A stretch of DNA of 64,000 bases from positions 58,163-122,162 of the forward strand of contig JADFIG010000008.1 in assembly GCA_022566735.1 (NCBI GenBank), read 5' to 3'. The stretch's first letter is position 1. The number at the start of each line of letters is the position of its first letter. The notes beneath the pieces are model-generated. The model saw only the letters and a list, made by a program, of their open reading frames with translations. It was not told the origin of the DNA and did no database searches. Source of the stretch: Pseudomonadota bacterium (GTDB lineage: Bacteria; Pseudomonadota; Gammaproteobacteria; Burkholderiales; Burkholderiaceae_C). The position numbers and the translations under genes were made by a program. This document shows, piece after piece, positions 54,691-63,998 of the stretch.

Positions 54691-57270
54691 TCAGGCTGTC
54701 GCCGGCTCTTCGGCGCAGCGCTTGGCCAGGTGGGCCAGCGCCTCTTCGACCTGGTCCACCAGCACCAGGCACAGGTCGCCGGGACGCAGGCGCTCCAGCG
54801 CCGTGTCGATGGCCAGGAACTCGCCGCGCACTTCCTCGACATGCTGGGCACGCTGGGCCTTGCTCAGGCCTTCGCGTAGCAAGCCCAGCACCTCGCCGTC
54901 CTCGCGGCCACGCTGGCAGGCATCCTGGTAGAGGATGAACTCGTCGAAGGCATCGCCCAGGATGGCCGTCTGCTCGCGGATGTCCTCGTCGCGCCGGTCG
55001 CCCGCCCCGCTGATGACCACGCTGCGGCGCTTGGCCGGGATGCCATTGACCGCCCCCACCAGCGCACGCATGGCGTCGGGGTTGTGGCCGTAGTCGGCGA
55101 TCACCGTGGCGCCACGGAAGCTCATCACGTTGAAGCGGCCCGGCGCGTTGTCCGAGTCGTTGACGAAGCTGGCCAGGCCGGCACGGATCACGTCCCAGTC
55201 CATGCCGGCGCTCCAGGCCGCGCCGATGGAGGCCATCACGTTCTCGACCTGGAAACCGATGGTGCCGTTGCGCGTCAGCGGGATGTCGCGCAGCAGCAGG
55301 TTCTCGCGCCAGTTGCCTTCGGACACCACGATGGCGTCGCCGTCCACGCAGATGGTGCGCTTGCCCTGGGCGCGGTGGGCCGTCAGCACAGGGTTGTGCG
55401 CGTCCATCGCGAAATAGATGATGCCGCCCGGGCACTTCGGCGCCATCGCCACGACGATGGGGTCGGCCGCGTTCAGCACGGCGTAGCCCGTGGGCGCCAC
55501 GTTGACGACGATGACGCGCTTGAGCACGGCCAGGTCATCCACCGTGGTGATGTAGTTCAGGCCCAGGTGGTCACCCGCGCCGATGTTGGTCACCACGGCC
55601 GTGCCGCAGCGGTCAAAGCCCAGGCCTTCGCGCAGGATGCCACCGCGCGCGGTCTCGAACACCGCGGCATCGACATCGGGGTGCATCAGCACATTGCGTG
55701 CGCTCTTGGGCCCTGAGCAGTCGCCGCTGTCGATCTGGCGGCCGTTCACATAGACGCCATCGGTGTTGGTCATGCCCACGCGCAGGCCCGAGGTGGCCAG
55801 CAGGTGCGCGGTCAGGCGCGCGGTGGTGGTCTTGCCGTTGGTGCCGGTCACGGCGACGACGGGGATGCGGCCATCCTCGCCCGGCTTGTAAAGGTTGTTG
55901 ATGACCGCCTCGCCGACGTTGCGGCCCTTGCCGTAGGACGGCGACAGGTGCATGCGCAAGCCCGGCGCGGCATTGACCTCGACGATGCCGCCGTTCTGCT
56001 CTTCCAGCGGACGGTGCACGCTCTCGGCCAGCACGTCCACGCCGCAGATCTCCAGGCCGATGGTCTGGGCCGCGGCGATGGCGCGGGCGGCCACCTCGGG
56101 ATGCACATCGTCGGTCACGTCGGTGGCCGTGCCGCCGGTCGACAGGTTGGCGTTGTTGCGCATGATGACGCGGCGGCCCTTCTCGGGCACGTCGTCGGCG
56201 GTGAGGCCCTGCACCTGCAGGCGCGCCACGGCGATCTCATCGATGCGGATCTTGGTCAGCGAGGTGGCATGGCCTTCGCCACGGCGCGGGTCTTCGTTGA
56301 CCTTGGCGACCAGCTGGCGCACGGTGTGCACGCCGTCGCCGATCACGTGGGGCGGGTCGCGGCGGGCCGCGGCCACCAGACGGTCGCCCACCACCAGCAG
56401 GCGGAAGTCGTTGCCCGGCAGGTAGCGCTCGACCATGACCTCGCCGTACTCGGCCGCCACCTTGTAGGCGCTCTCCAGGTGCTCGTTGCTGACGATGTTG
56501 ACCGTCACGCCCTTGCCCTGGTTGCCATCGCGCGGCTTGACCACCACCGGCCAGCCGATTTCCTCGGCGACCATGCAGGCGTCGGCGAAATCGACCACCG
56601 GGCGGCCCGTGGGCACCGGCACGCCGGCCGAGGCCAGCAGCCGCTTGGTGAGGTCTTTGTCCTGGGCGATGGACTCGGCCACGGCGGAAGTGTTGTCCAC
56701 CTCGGCGGCCCAGATGCGGCGCTGCTGGCTGCCCCAGCCGAACTGCACCAGCGAGCCCTGGGTCAGGCGGCGGTAGGGAATGCCGCGCACCATGGCCGCA
56801 TCCACGATCGAGCCGGTGCTGGGCCCCAGGCGCACGTCCTCGTCGAGTTCGCGCAGCTCGGCCAGGGCGGCCTCGACGTCGAAGGGCTGGTCCTGCAGCG
56901 CAGCCTCGACCAGCGCGATGGCGTGGTCAAAGGCCTTCTTGCCCACCGGCTCCTCGCTGTACTCGACCACCACCTGGTAGATGCCTTCTTCCAGGGTCTG
57001 CGAGGTGCGGCTGAAAGTCACCGGGCACCCCGACTGCGCCTGCAGCGCCAGGGCCACGGTTTCCAGCACATGGGCAACGCTGATCTGGCCCGGACGGCCA
57101 TCGGGGCGCAGCGGCCCCATGCTCGGGAAGAGCTTGCGCACGCGGCCTTCGAAGCCTTGCAACGCGTCGATGTTGCATTCGCTGGTCTCGCAACGCACCA
57201 CGGCCTCGATGGCGGTGTGGCGGCTCCAGAGGTTGGGGCCACGCAGGGCCCGGATGCGGGAAACGTCCAT
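54691..57270 (-). CDS. cphA: Cyanophycin synthetase CphA
   Basis: An 859-residue enzyme of normal length. MDVSRIRALRGPNLWSRHTA opens the N-terminal domain, the ATP-grasp module (VVVKPRDGNQGKGVTVN) adds arginine, and the Mur-ligase-like module has an intact P-loop VTGTNGKTTTARL with K480 and a complete C-terminal domain. It polymerises Asp and Arg into cyanophycin, a nitrogen reserve. It follows the truncated-type homologue cphA' by 14 bases on the same strand. Confidence 0.96.
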   Translation of the reverse strand: MDVSRIRALRGPNLWSRHTAIEAVVRCETSECNIDALQGFEGRVRKLFPSMGPLRPDGRPGQISVAHVLETVALALQAQSGCPVTFSRTSQTLEEGIYQVVVEYSEEPVGKKAFDHAIALVEAALQDQPFDVEAALAELRELDEDVRLGPSTGSIVDAAMVRGIPYRRLTQGSLVQFGWGSQQRRIWAAEVDNTSAVAESIAQDKDLTKRLLASAGVPVPTGRPVVDFADACMVAEEIGWPVVVKPRDGNQGKGVTVNIVSNEHLESAYKVAAEYGEVMVERYLPGNDFRLLVVGDRLVAAARRDPPHVIGDGVHTVRQLVAKVNEDPRRGEGHATSLTKIRIDEIAVARLQVQGLTADDVPEKGRRVIMRNNANLSTGGTATDVTDDVHPEVAARAIAAAQTIGLEICGVDVLAESVHRPLEEQNGGIVEVNAAPGLRMHLSPSYGKGRNVGEAVINNLYKPGEDGRIPVVAVTGTNGKTTTARLTAHLLATSGLRVGMTNTDGVYVNGRQIDSGDCSGPKSARNVLMHPDVDAAVFETARGGILREGLGFDRCGTAVVTNIGAGDHLGLNYITTVDDLAVLKRVIVVNVAPTGYAVLNAADPIVVAMAPKCPGGIIYFAMDAHNPVLTAHRAQGKRTICVDGDAIVVSEGNWRENLLLRDIPLTRNGTIGFQVENVMASIGAAWSAGMDWDVIRAGLASFVNDSDNAPGRFNVMSFRGATVIADYGHNPDAMRALVGAVNGIPAKRRSVVISGAGDRRDEDIREQTAILGDAFDEFILYQDACQRGREDGEVLGLLREGLSKAQRAQHVEEVRGEFLAIDTALERLRPGDLCLVLVDQVEEALAHLAKRCAEEPATA

Positions 57271-57284
57271 GTCGTCTCGCTTGA

Positions 57285-59498
57285 TTACTTCTTGGTCGAA
57301 GGGTCGAAGGTTTCCAGGCCGGCCGAGATCAGCTCGGGCGAGATGCCCAGGGCCCAGGCCACGCCGGCCGCGGCCAGCAGGCAGCGCACACTGGTGCCCG
57401 GCACCGGCTGGTCGGCGATGCCCGCGGTCATGCGGCGGGCCGCGGCGCTGTTGAGGTCGGCACAGCGCAGCGGCACCAGGCCGTTGTGCGTCAGCAGCAC
57501 ATGGTGACCATCGACCGACACGGTGCGGCCGCCCTTGGCGCGGTGGGCCACCAGCGCGGGGTTGTGGTGGTCGATGTCGTAGAGGATGACTTCGCCATCG
57601 CACAGCTCGGCCATCTCCAGCAGCCGCTCGTCAGACGCATTGAGCACAGCCACGCCCTCGGGCAGCACCACGTCCACCTGGGTGCGCAGCACCTTGAACA
57701 TCTGTGCCGGCTCGTGGATGTCGTGTTCGGCCAACTCCGGCGCCACCGGGGCCTCGGCACCGCGCAGGTCGGTCACCACGCCCACCGTGCAGCGGTCGTA
57801 GGCCAGGCCGTCGTTGAGGATGGACGCCGCGCCGTTTTCCAGCACCACGGCATCGACCTCGCGGTTCATCAGCAGGCGCTGGCCGGTGGCGAAGTTGGCG
57901 CGGTCACCGCTTTCGATGCGGCGGCTGCCCAGGAACAGGCCCTCGCGGCAACCCAGGCCCACGTGCTTGCCGCTGAGGTGCAGCAGCCAGGCCACCAGGC
58001 GTGCGATCTGGGTGGTGCCCTGCGAACCCGCCACGCCCACGATGGGCACGCGACCGGGTTCGTCGTCCGCAAACAGGTGGTCGGCAATCGCCTTGCCCAC
58101 CGGCCGCGGCAGGCCCTCGGCGGGCTTGAGGTGCATCAGCAGACCGGGGCCGGCATTGACCTCGACCACCGCGCCACGCTGCGGCAGCAGGGGCTTGGAG
58201 ACATCGGTGATGACCATGTCGATGCCGGCGATGTCCAGGCCCACCACGCGGGCAGCCAGGCTGGCGGCATGGGCCACGTCGGGGTGGACGTCGTCGGTGC
58301 AGTCGATGGCGACGTTGCCGTTGCGCTGCACCAGCACGCGCTGACCATCGGTCGGCACGGAGTCCCCGCTCAGGCCCTGGCGCTCCAGCAGCAGGCGCAT
58401 GGCGGGTTCGCGGTCCAGGATGATGGTTTCCAGCGGGAACTCCTCGGCCTCGCCGCGGCGCGGGTCGCAGTTGAGCTGCTCGTCGATGAGCTTGACCACG
58501 CTGTCACGGCCGTTGCCGATGATCCAGATGCTCTCGCCGCGGGCCGCGGCCACGACCTTGCCGCCCACCACCAGCAGGCGGTGCTCGTCACCGGGGATGA
58601 AGCTCTCGACGATGACGTCGCTGCCCTCGGCCTCGGCGATCTTGAAGGCGGCCTCCACGTCGGCGCGCTCGGTCAGCTCCAGCGACACGCCACGGCCGTG
58701 GTTGCCGTCCAGCGGCTTGACCACCACCGGCAGGCCGATGTCCTGGGCGGTTTCCCAGGCGGCCTCGGGGCTGCCCACCACCTCGCCTTCGGGCACGGGC
58801 ACGCCGCAGGCCTTCAGCAGGGTCTTGGTGAGGTCCTTGTTGCCGGCGATGCCTTCGGCGATGGCGCTGGTCTTGTCGGTCTCGGCCGTCCAGATGCGGC
58901 GCTGTGCCGCGCCGTAGCCCAGCTGCACCAGGTTGCCCTCGTTGAGGCGGATGTGCGGGATGCCGCGGTCGGTGGCCGCCCCCACGATGGCCGCCGTCGA
59001 GGGGCCGAGGTAGCAATCGTCGATCTGCTCGCGCACCGACTCCACCGCCGCATCCACGTCGAAGGGCTCGTCGTTGATGGCCGCCATCAGCAGGGCGTGG
59101 CCCTGGCGCAGCGCGATGCGAGCGACCTGCTCGTCGCGGGCCCGGAAGACCATGCGGTAGACGCCGCGCTGCGAGGTGCTGCGGGTCTGGCCGAAGCCGG
59201 TGGGCATGCCGGCCAGGTTGAGCAGCTCGATGACGATGTGCTCCAGCACATGGCCCATCCAGGTGCCGTCGCGCAGGCGCTCGATGAAGCCGCCGCGTTC
59301 GCCGACACCGCAGTGGTGCTCGATCAGCGCGGGCAGGGCCGTGGTCAGGCGGTCGTTGAATCCGGGCAGCAGGTGGCTGGGGAAGTCCTCCAGCTCGCCC
59401 AGGTCGAGCCACACCTCCAGGACCGGTCGGTAGGTCCACATGTTCGGCCCGCGCAGGTAATTGATGCGCAGCAGGCGGATATCGTTCTTCTTGCTCAT
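57285..59498 (-). CDS. CphA' cyanophycin synthetase homologue with altered Mur-ligase P-loop
   Basis: A 737-residue homologue of CphA. N-terminal MSKKNDIRLLRINYLRGPNM and the ATP-grasp module (VVVKPLDGNHGRGVSLE) are conserved. The Mur-ligase P-loop, however, reads VAGSQGTTQIARL: at position 495 a Thr replaces the catalytic Lys. The chain ends about 120 residues before the end of CphA, so the last Mur-ligase subdomain is missing. Paired cphA'/cphA genes are known in Burkholderiales. It may keep only one of the two ligation activities, or act as a partner of CphA. No frameshift is visible. Confidence 0.92.
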   Translation of the reverse strand: MSKKNDIRLLRINYLRGPNMWTYRPVLEVWLDLGELEDFPSHLLPGFNDRLTTALPALIEHHCGVGERGGFIERLRDGTWMGHVLEHIVIELLNLAGMPTGFGQTRSTSQRGVYRMVFRARDEQVARIALRQGHALLMAAINDEPFDVDAAVESVREQIDDCYLGPSTAAIVGAATDRGIPHIRLNEGNLVQLGYGAAQRRIWTAETDKTSAIAEGIAGNKDLTKTLLKACGVPVPEGEVVGSPEAAWETAQDIGLPVVVKPLDGNHGRGVSLELTERADVEAAFKIAEAEGSDVIVESFIPGDEHRLLVVGGKVVAAARGESIWIIGNGRDSVVKLIDEQLNCDPRRGEAEEFPLETIILDREPAMRLLLERQGLSGDSVPTDGQRVLVQRNGNVAIDCTDDVHPDVAHAASLAARVVGLDIAGIDMVITDVSKPLLPQRGAVVEVNAGPGLLMHLKPAEGLPRPVGKAIADHLFADDEPGRVPIVGVAGSQGTTQIARLVAWLLHLSGKHVGLGCREGLFLGSRRIESGDRANFATGQRLLMNREVDAVVLENGAASILNDGLAYDRCTVGVVTDLRGAEAPVAPELAEHDIHEPAQMFKVLRTQVDVVLPEGVAVLNASDERLLEMAELCDGEVILYDIDHHNPALVAHRAKGGRTVSVDGHHVLLTHNGLVPLRCADLNSAAARRMTAGIADQPVPGTSVRCLLAAAGVAWALGISPELISAGLETFDPSTKK

Positions 59499-59590
59499 GG
59501 AGTGGGGGGAGTTGGGCGCGGACAGCGCGTGGAATTGTGCGCCGAACTCATCGGGGAGAATTGCAGCAGCCCGTCGGAGCCCACAACAAC

Positions 59591-61846
59591 ATGCAAGACC
59601 TTGCCACCGTCATCCCGTCGCATCCTCATTCAGCCGCCCTGCAGGGGCAGCTCCAGGCCGGCGAGAACGTGGTGGCGACGCTGGAGGTTGACCTGGATGC
59701 GGACGGCCGCTTCGCCCCGGGCCTGATCGCGCTGACCGATTCGCGCTTGCTGTCCTTCGAGCCGGCCGGTGCGCAATGGCTCGCTTTCCCGCTCGCGCCG
59801 GGCCAGAGCCTGCGGCTGAGCGACCACGGCGGCCTGGCCTTCATGGAGCTGTTTGACCCGAGCCGTCGCCTCGCGCGCTGGCGCTTCACCTTGGCCTGCA
59901 ATCCGTCGGCGGTGCGTTTCGCGGATGCCTTTGACCGTGAACTGCAGCGCCTGTCGGGCCAGGTCGTGCCCGACGATGCCGGCGCTGACGAGGACTCGGA
60001 TTTCGACTTTGGCGAAAGCACCACGCCGCCCAGCACCTGGGTGCTGCTGCGGCTGTGGCGCTTCGCGCGGCCCTACCAGGGCCAGTTGTTGCTGGGGTTC
60101 GCGCTGATGCTGGGCGCGACCGGTGCGACCCTGGTCTCGCCCTACCTGACCATGCCGCTGATGGACAGGGTGTTGATTCCTTTCCAGAGCGGCCAGTCCA
60201 TCGACCCGATGCTGGTGACGCTGCTGCTCGGCGGCTTGCTCGGCGCGGCGCTGTTCTCCTGGGCTTTGGGCTGGGCCAAGACCTATCTGCTGGCGCTGGT
60301 GTCGGAGCGCATCGCGGCCGACCTGCGCACCGCCACCTTCGAGCACCTGCTGGGCCTGTCGCTCGAATACTTCGGCAACAAGCGCACCGGCGACCTGATG
60401 TCGCGCATCGGCTCCGAGACCGACCGCATCAGCGTGTTCCTGAGCCTGCATGCGCTGGACTTCATCACCGATGTGCTGATGCTGGCGATGACTTCCATCA
60501 TCCTGTTCAGCATCCACCCCGGGCTGGCGCTGGCCACGCTGGTGCCGCTGCCCTTCATCGCCTGGCTGATCCACCTGGTGCGCGACCGGTTGCGCACCGG
60601 ATTCGAGAAGATCGACCGGGTCTGGGGCGAGATCACCAACGTGCTGGCCGACACGATTCCGGGCATCCGCGTCGTCAAGGCCTTCGCTCAGGAGAAACGC
60701 GAAGCCGCGCGGTTTCGCGAAGCCAATGCGAAGAACCTGCAGGTCAATGACCGGCTGAACCGCACCTGGAGCCTGTTCACGCCCAGCGTCGCGCTGCTGA
60801 CCGAGATGGGCCTGCTGGTGGTCTGGGGCGTGGGCATCTGGCTGATCGCCCACCAGAGCATCACGGTGGGCACGCTGACCGCCTTTCTGGCCTATATCGG
60901 CCGCTTCTACGGCCGCCTCGACTCGATGAGCCGCATCGTGTCCGTCACGCAGAAGGCCGCGGCCGGTGCCAAGCGCATCTTCGACATCCTGGACCATGTC
61001 TCCAACGTGCCCGACCCGGCGCAGCCGCTGCCGTTCAGCGATGTCAAGGGCTCGATCGCGATGCAGGGGGTGCATTTCCGCTACGGCTCGCGCTCGGTCA
61101 TCCGCAACCTGAACCTGGACATCCGCCCTGGCGAGATGGTGGGGTTGGTGGGCCACAGCGGCTCGGGCAAGAGCACGCTGGTGAACCTGATCTGCCGCTT
61201 CTACGACGTGACCGAGGGATCGATCAAGGTCGACGGCGTGGACCTGCGCCGCATCAAGGTGGCCGACTACCGCCGCCACATCGGCCTGGTGCTGCAGGAG
61301 CCCTTCCTGTTCTTCGGCACCATTGCCGAGAACATCGCCTACGGCAAGCCGGACGCGACCCGCGCCGAGATCGTCGCGGCCGCCCGTGCGGCCCATGCCC
61401 ACGAGTTCATCCTGCGTCTGCCGCATGGCTACGACAGCCTGGTGGGTGAACGCGGGCAGGGCCTGTCCGGCGGCGAGCGCCAGCGCATTTCCATCGCCCG
61501 CGCGCTGTTGATCGACCCCGCGGTTCTGATCCTCGACGAGGCCACCAGCGCGGTCGACACCGAGACCGAAAAGGAGATCCAGCGCGCGCTGGACAACCTG
61601 GTCAAGGGCCGCACCACCATCGCCATCGCCCACCGCCTGTCGACGCTGCGCAAGGCCGACCGTCTCGTCGTGATGGACCGCGGCGAGGTCGTCGAGCTCG
61701 GGCCGCATGACGAGCTGATCGCGCGCCAGGGCCACTACTGGCGGCTGTGGGAAGCCCAGGCCCGGCGCGTCGACGCCGAGGCGGCCGAGGACGGCGGCCT
61801 GTTGGTCGTCGCACCCAACCCGAACGCACACACGGTGAATGCATGA
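59591..61846 (+). CDS. Cyanophycin-associated ABC transporter (fused membrane and ATPase domains)
   Basis: A 751-residue protein. Residues 1-150 form an extra N-terminal domain with GLIALTDSRLLSFEP, followed by six membrane helices and an ATPase with Walker A GHSGSGKSTL, signature GLSGGERQRISIARAL and Walker B VLILDEATSAVDTE. The order (N-domain, membrane, ATPase) matches a transporter family linked to cyanophycin genes in Burkholderiales. ATG 59591 is used; it is divergent from cphA'. Substrate and direction unknown, but the type is an exporter. Confidence 0.88.
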   Translation: MQDLATVIPSHPHSAALQGQLQAGENVVATLEVDLDADGRFAPGLIALTDSRLLSFEPAGAQWLAFPLAPGQSLRLSDHGGLAFMELFDPSRRLARWRFTLACNPSAVRFADAFDRELQRLSGQVVPDDAGADEDSDFDFGESTTPPSTWVLLRLWRFARPYQGQLLLGFALMLGATGATLVSPYLTMPLMDRVLIPFQSGQSIDPMLVTLLLGGLLGAALFSWALGWAKTYLLALVSERIAADLRTATFEHLLGLSLEYFGNKRTGDLMSRIGSETDRISVFLSLHALDFITDVLMLAMTSIILFSIHPGLALATLVPLPFIAWLIHLVRDRLRTGFEKIDRVWGEITNVLADTIPGIRVVKAFAQEKREAARFREANAKNLQVNDRLNRTWSLFTPSVALLTEMGLLVVWGVGIWLIAHQSITVGTLTAFLAYIGRFYGRLDSMSRIVSVTQKAAAGAKRIFDILDHVSNVPDPAQPLPFSDVKGSIAMQGVHFRYGSRSVIRNLNLDIRPGEMVGLVGHSGSGKSTLVNLICRFYDVTEGSIKVDGVDLRRIKVADYRRHIGLVLQEPFLFFGTIAENIAYGKPDATRAEIVAAARAAHAHEFILRLPHGYDSLVGERGQGLSGGERQRISIARALLIDPAVLILDEATSAVDTETEKEIQRALDNLVKGRTTIAIAHRLSTLRKADRLVVMDRGEVVELGPHDELIARQGHYWRLWEAQARRVDAEAAEDGGLLVVAPNPNAHTVNA

Positions 61847-62319
61847 GCACGACGCTGCCCTTCCGCGAGCTGTACCTCGACGCTTTTGGCAAGCTGGTGA
61901 TGGTCGACCTGAACGGCGATGCCCACGTGGGGGTGTCGCCGGTGCGTGCGCACCCCATCTCGGCGCCGGACGAGGGCGTGTCCCTCATTGGGGGGCACGG
62001 GCATGAACTGGCCTGGATCGAGCGCCTGTCGGCACTGCCCGAGGGCCCGCGCCGCCTGCTGGAGGCTGAACTGGCGGCGCGCGAGTTCCACCCAACGCTC
62101 AAGCGGCTGATCTCGGTGAACACCTTCGGCACTCCCAGCACCTGGCGCATCGAGACCGACCGGGGCGAGGTGGACTTCGTGCTGAAGAGCGAGGAAGACA
62201 TCCGGCGGCTGGAGGAGGGCCGGCTCCTCATCACATCCACCCACGGCGTGCAGCTGCAGGTGCCGGACCGCTGGGCGCTGGACCGGCAGTCCAAGCGGTT
62301 GCTGGAACGCTTCCTCTAA
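61843..62319 (+). CDS. Cyanophycin-associated DUF1854 protein
   Basis: A 158-residue protein coupled to the transporter by ATGA. FRELYLDAFGKLVMVDLNGD, then FHPTLKRLISVNTFGTPSTW and VDFVLKSEEDIRRL are DUF1854 blocks. It is a soluble beta-rich protein of unknown activity that in related genomes stands beside the same transporter and cphA genes. Confidence 0.88.
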   Translation: MSTTLPFRELYLDAFGKLVMVDLNGDAHVGVSPVRAHPISAPDEGVSLIGGHGHELAWIERLSALPEGPRRLLEAELAAREFHPTLKRLISVNTFGTPSTWRIETDRGEVDFVLKSEEDIRRLEEGRLLITSTHGVQLQVPDRWALDRQSKRLLERFL

Positions 62320-62344
62320 GCCCGCCTCAGGGCAGAGCGCCTGT

Positions 62345-62821
62345 TCAGCTGGCGTCGCCCATCTGCGACTGCAGATAGTTCTGCTCGCCCACCGTCTTGA
62401 CCAGCTCGAGCTGGGTCTCGAGATGGTCGATGTGCTCCTCGGTGTCGTCCAGGATGTCGACGAAGATCTCGCGTGAGACGTAGTCGCGCACGCTTTCGCA
62501 ATAGGCCACGGCCTCCTTCAGGTGCACGTGGGACGCGGTCTCGATCTGCAGGTCGCAGCGCAAGGTCTCGATCGCGTTTTCGCCGATCAGCAGCTTGCCG
62601 AGGTCCTGCAGATTGGGCAGGCCTTCCAGCAACAGCACGCGCTCGATGAGCTTGTCGGCGTGCTTCATCTCCTCGATGGACTCCTCGTACTCATGCTTGG
62701 CCATCTTGGTCAGGCCCCAGTTCTTCAGCATGCGGGCATGCAAAAAGTACTGGTTGATGGCCGTCAGCTCCAGCTTGAGCTGCTGGTTGAGGTGGGCGAT
62801 GACTTGGGGGTCGCCTTGCAT
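62345..62821 (-). CDS. bfr: Bacterioferritin
   Basis: A 158-residue four-helix protein. Ferroxidase ligands E18, E51 and H54 and the haem-binding M52 are in place, with later acidic residues in [12 protein letters not shown] and [13 protein letters not shown]. It oxidises and stores iron in a 24-mer shell. It is divergent from bfd, with a Fur-like palindrome between them. Confidence 0.97.
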   Translation of the reverse strand: MQGDPQVIAHLNQQLKLELTAINQYFLHARMLKNWGLTKMAKHEYEESIEEMKHADKLIERVLLLEGLPNLQDLGKLLIGENAIETLRCDLQIETASHVHLKEAVAYCESVRDYVSREIFVDILDDTEEHIDHLETQLELVKTVGEQNYLQSQMGDAS

Positions 62822-62895
62822 GGGAAGCTCCGAAACGTGAAATTGGTCCGGAGTATCCCCAGCCCCGCCTGCCGATCAAAACCGGTCTTTTTGCA

Positions 62896-62914
62896 AATGA
62901 GATCGATTCGCATT
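62896..62914. promoter_or_regulatory. Fur-box-like palindrome between bfr and bfd
   Basis: AATGAGATCGATTCGCATT is a 19-base imperfect palindrome: the outer arms AATGAG and CGCATT differ by one base from a perfect inverted repeat. It ends 13 bases before the bfd start. Its length and AATG...CATT arms resemble a Fur operator. Iron control of bfd in particular would fit the known biology. Confidence 0.55.
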
Positions 62915-62927
62915 AGACTTCGTGTCC

Positions 62928-63152
62928 ATGATTGTCTGTGTCTGCCACCGCGTCTCCGATCGCGACATTGCCGTGGCCGCTGCGAGCGGTTGCCCGAGCT
63001 TCGAGTCCCTGCAGGACGAATTGCGCGTGGCGACAGCCTGTGGGGCCTGCCGCGAATGCGCCTGCGCGGTCTTCGAGGAGAGCCGTGTCGAGGGCGGTTC
63101 TCCGCGCGCCCGGGGCATGGCCGCTGCGGTAGCGCCGCTGCTGGCGGTCTGA
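62928..63152 (+). CDS. bfd: Bacterioferritin-associated ferredoxin Bfd
   Basis: A 74-residue [2Fe-2S] protein with ligands C4 and C6 in MIVCVCHRVSD and C38/C41 in TACGACRECA. It reduces the bacterioferritin core so that iron can leave. ATG 62928 is chosen to keep the normal N-terminus. The C-terminal 20 residues are poorly conserved. Confidence 0.93.
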   Translation: MIVCVCHRVSDRDIAVAAASGCPSFESLQDELRVATACGACRECACAVFEESRVEGGSPRARGMAAAVAPLLAV

Positions 63153-63284
63153 GCCCCTACAATCTGCGGCCTCGGCTGGCAGTTGCCGCCGACGTCCGCT
63201 GTGTCTGATCTTGAGTGTTGTGTTTTGCCGCAGCCGCTCGGGCTGCGGACGAAACCTCATCCAACAACACCAAGGAAATCTTTC

Positions 63285-63500
63285 ATGAGCACCATGCAAA
63301 CCGGCATCGTCAAGTGGTTCGACGACGGCAAGGGATTCGGCTTCATCACGCCGGCCGACGGCGGCAAGGACCTGTTCGCCCACCACAGCGAAATCAAGAA
63401 CGGCGGCGGCTTCCGCACGCTGGCCGAAGGTGCCCAGGTCGAATTCGAAGTGAAGCAGGGCCCCAAGGGCCTGCAGGCCGCCAACATCCGCGCGCTGTAA
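63285..63500 (+). CDS. cspA: Cold-shock domain protein
   Basis: A 71-residue OB-fold protein with RNP1 KGFGFI and RNP2 DLFAHHS, of CspA size. It binds single-stranded RNA or DNA and acts as an RNA chaperone. AAGGAAA precedes ATG 63285. The ~130 bases upstream may hold a structured leader. A strong terminator follows. Confidence 0.95.
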   Translation: MSTMQTGIVKWFDDGKGFGFITPADGGKDLFAHHSEIKNGGGFRTLAEGAQVEFEVKQGPKGLQAANIRAL

Positions 63501-63520
63501 TTCACGCGGCTGTCCGATGC

Positions 63521-63545
63521 AAAGCCCGCGCCTGGCGCGGGCTTT
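63521..63545 (+). terminator. Rho-independent terminator after the cold-shock gene
   Basis: AAAGCCCGCG (63521-63530) pairs with CGCGGGCTTT (63536-63545) over a five-base loop, followed by GTGCTTT. The stem is long and GC-rich and can work in both directions because of the flanking A and T runs. Confidence 0.8.
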
Positions 63546-63551
63546 GTGCTT

Positions 63552-63998
63552 TCAGCGGCCAACCGACGACGACAATTGAAGGCTATGTCCGCCCTGCCCG
63601 TCACTCCGCCCAAGGCCCTGACCGCCTACCGTCCCTTCTGGGCGAAGCGCTTCGGCCCGGCGCCCTTCCTGCCGATGAGCCGGCAGGAGATGGAACAACT
63701 CGGCTCCCAGCCGCAGGTGCTCTTCGCTCCCGTTACGATAGCGGTAGATCAAGAAGGCGTGCCGGTGTAACCGATCGACATCTCCTATTTCGGAGGGCAG
63801 ATCGGCTTCGACACGAAAGGCGTCGAGCCGCTTTTCGACCCAGAATGCTGTTTCAGTGGGTGTTCGAGGCGGGATTCGTAGAGGAACGAGACCCGGCCGG
63901 TCCAATGCCTGCGGCGGAAGATCTTCAAGACGGGAGATACCGGCGCACAGACGCTCGCACAGCTTCCGCTGCTCATCGGTGTCCTGCGCAAGGGCGAG
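63552..63998 (-). CDS. Partial unrecognised gene, C-terminal part, cut at the ygiQ junction
   Basis: A minus-strand frame is open from the window edge to 63552. From 63998 to about 63706 it reads like a real protein: LCERLCAGISRLEDLPPQAL, then ETAFWVEKRLDAFRVEADLP and RHAFLIYRYRNGSEEHLRLG. Beyond 63706 it is only the reverse of ygiQ, so its natural C-terminus has been lost. Base composition is lower in GC than the flanking core genes. I do not recognise the family; it looks like a large accessory protein. Confidence 0.45.
   Translation of the reverse strand, partial: LALAQDTDEQRKLCERLCAGISRLEDLPPQALDRPGLVPLRIPPRTPTETAFWVEKRLDAFRVEADLPSEIGDVDRLHRHAFLIYRYRNGSEEHLRLGAELFHLLPAHRQEGRRAEALRPEGTVGGQGLGRSDGQGGHSLQLSSSVGR
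63585..63770 (+). pseudogene. YgiQ-family radical SAM protein, N-terminal fragment only
   Basis: The first 40 codons (ALTAYRPFWAKRFGPAPFLP, then MSRQEMEQLG) match the beginning of YgiQ-family radical SAM proteins, which are normally about 700 residues or more. The expected continuation ([20 protein letters not shown] in E. coli-like proteins) is missing. After codon 40, near 63705, the frame reads unrelated residues and stops at 63770. The gene is therefore interrupted by a rearrangement or insertion, or this is an assembly join. Confidence 0.75.

Noticed and set aside
57285..59498. Possible frameshift or truncation of cphA' as a pseudogene
   Set aside because: The frame is intact over 737 codons, the ATP-grasp part is well conserved and the gene ends shortly before cphA; shorter cphA' genes beside cphA are known in this order.
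59630..61831. A minus-strand frame of 733 codons opposite the ABC transporter
   Set aside because: Antisense to a gene with complete Walker and signature motifs; no domain of its own.
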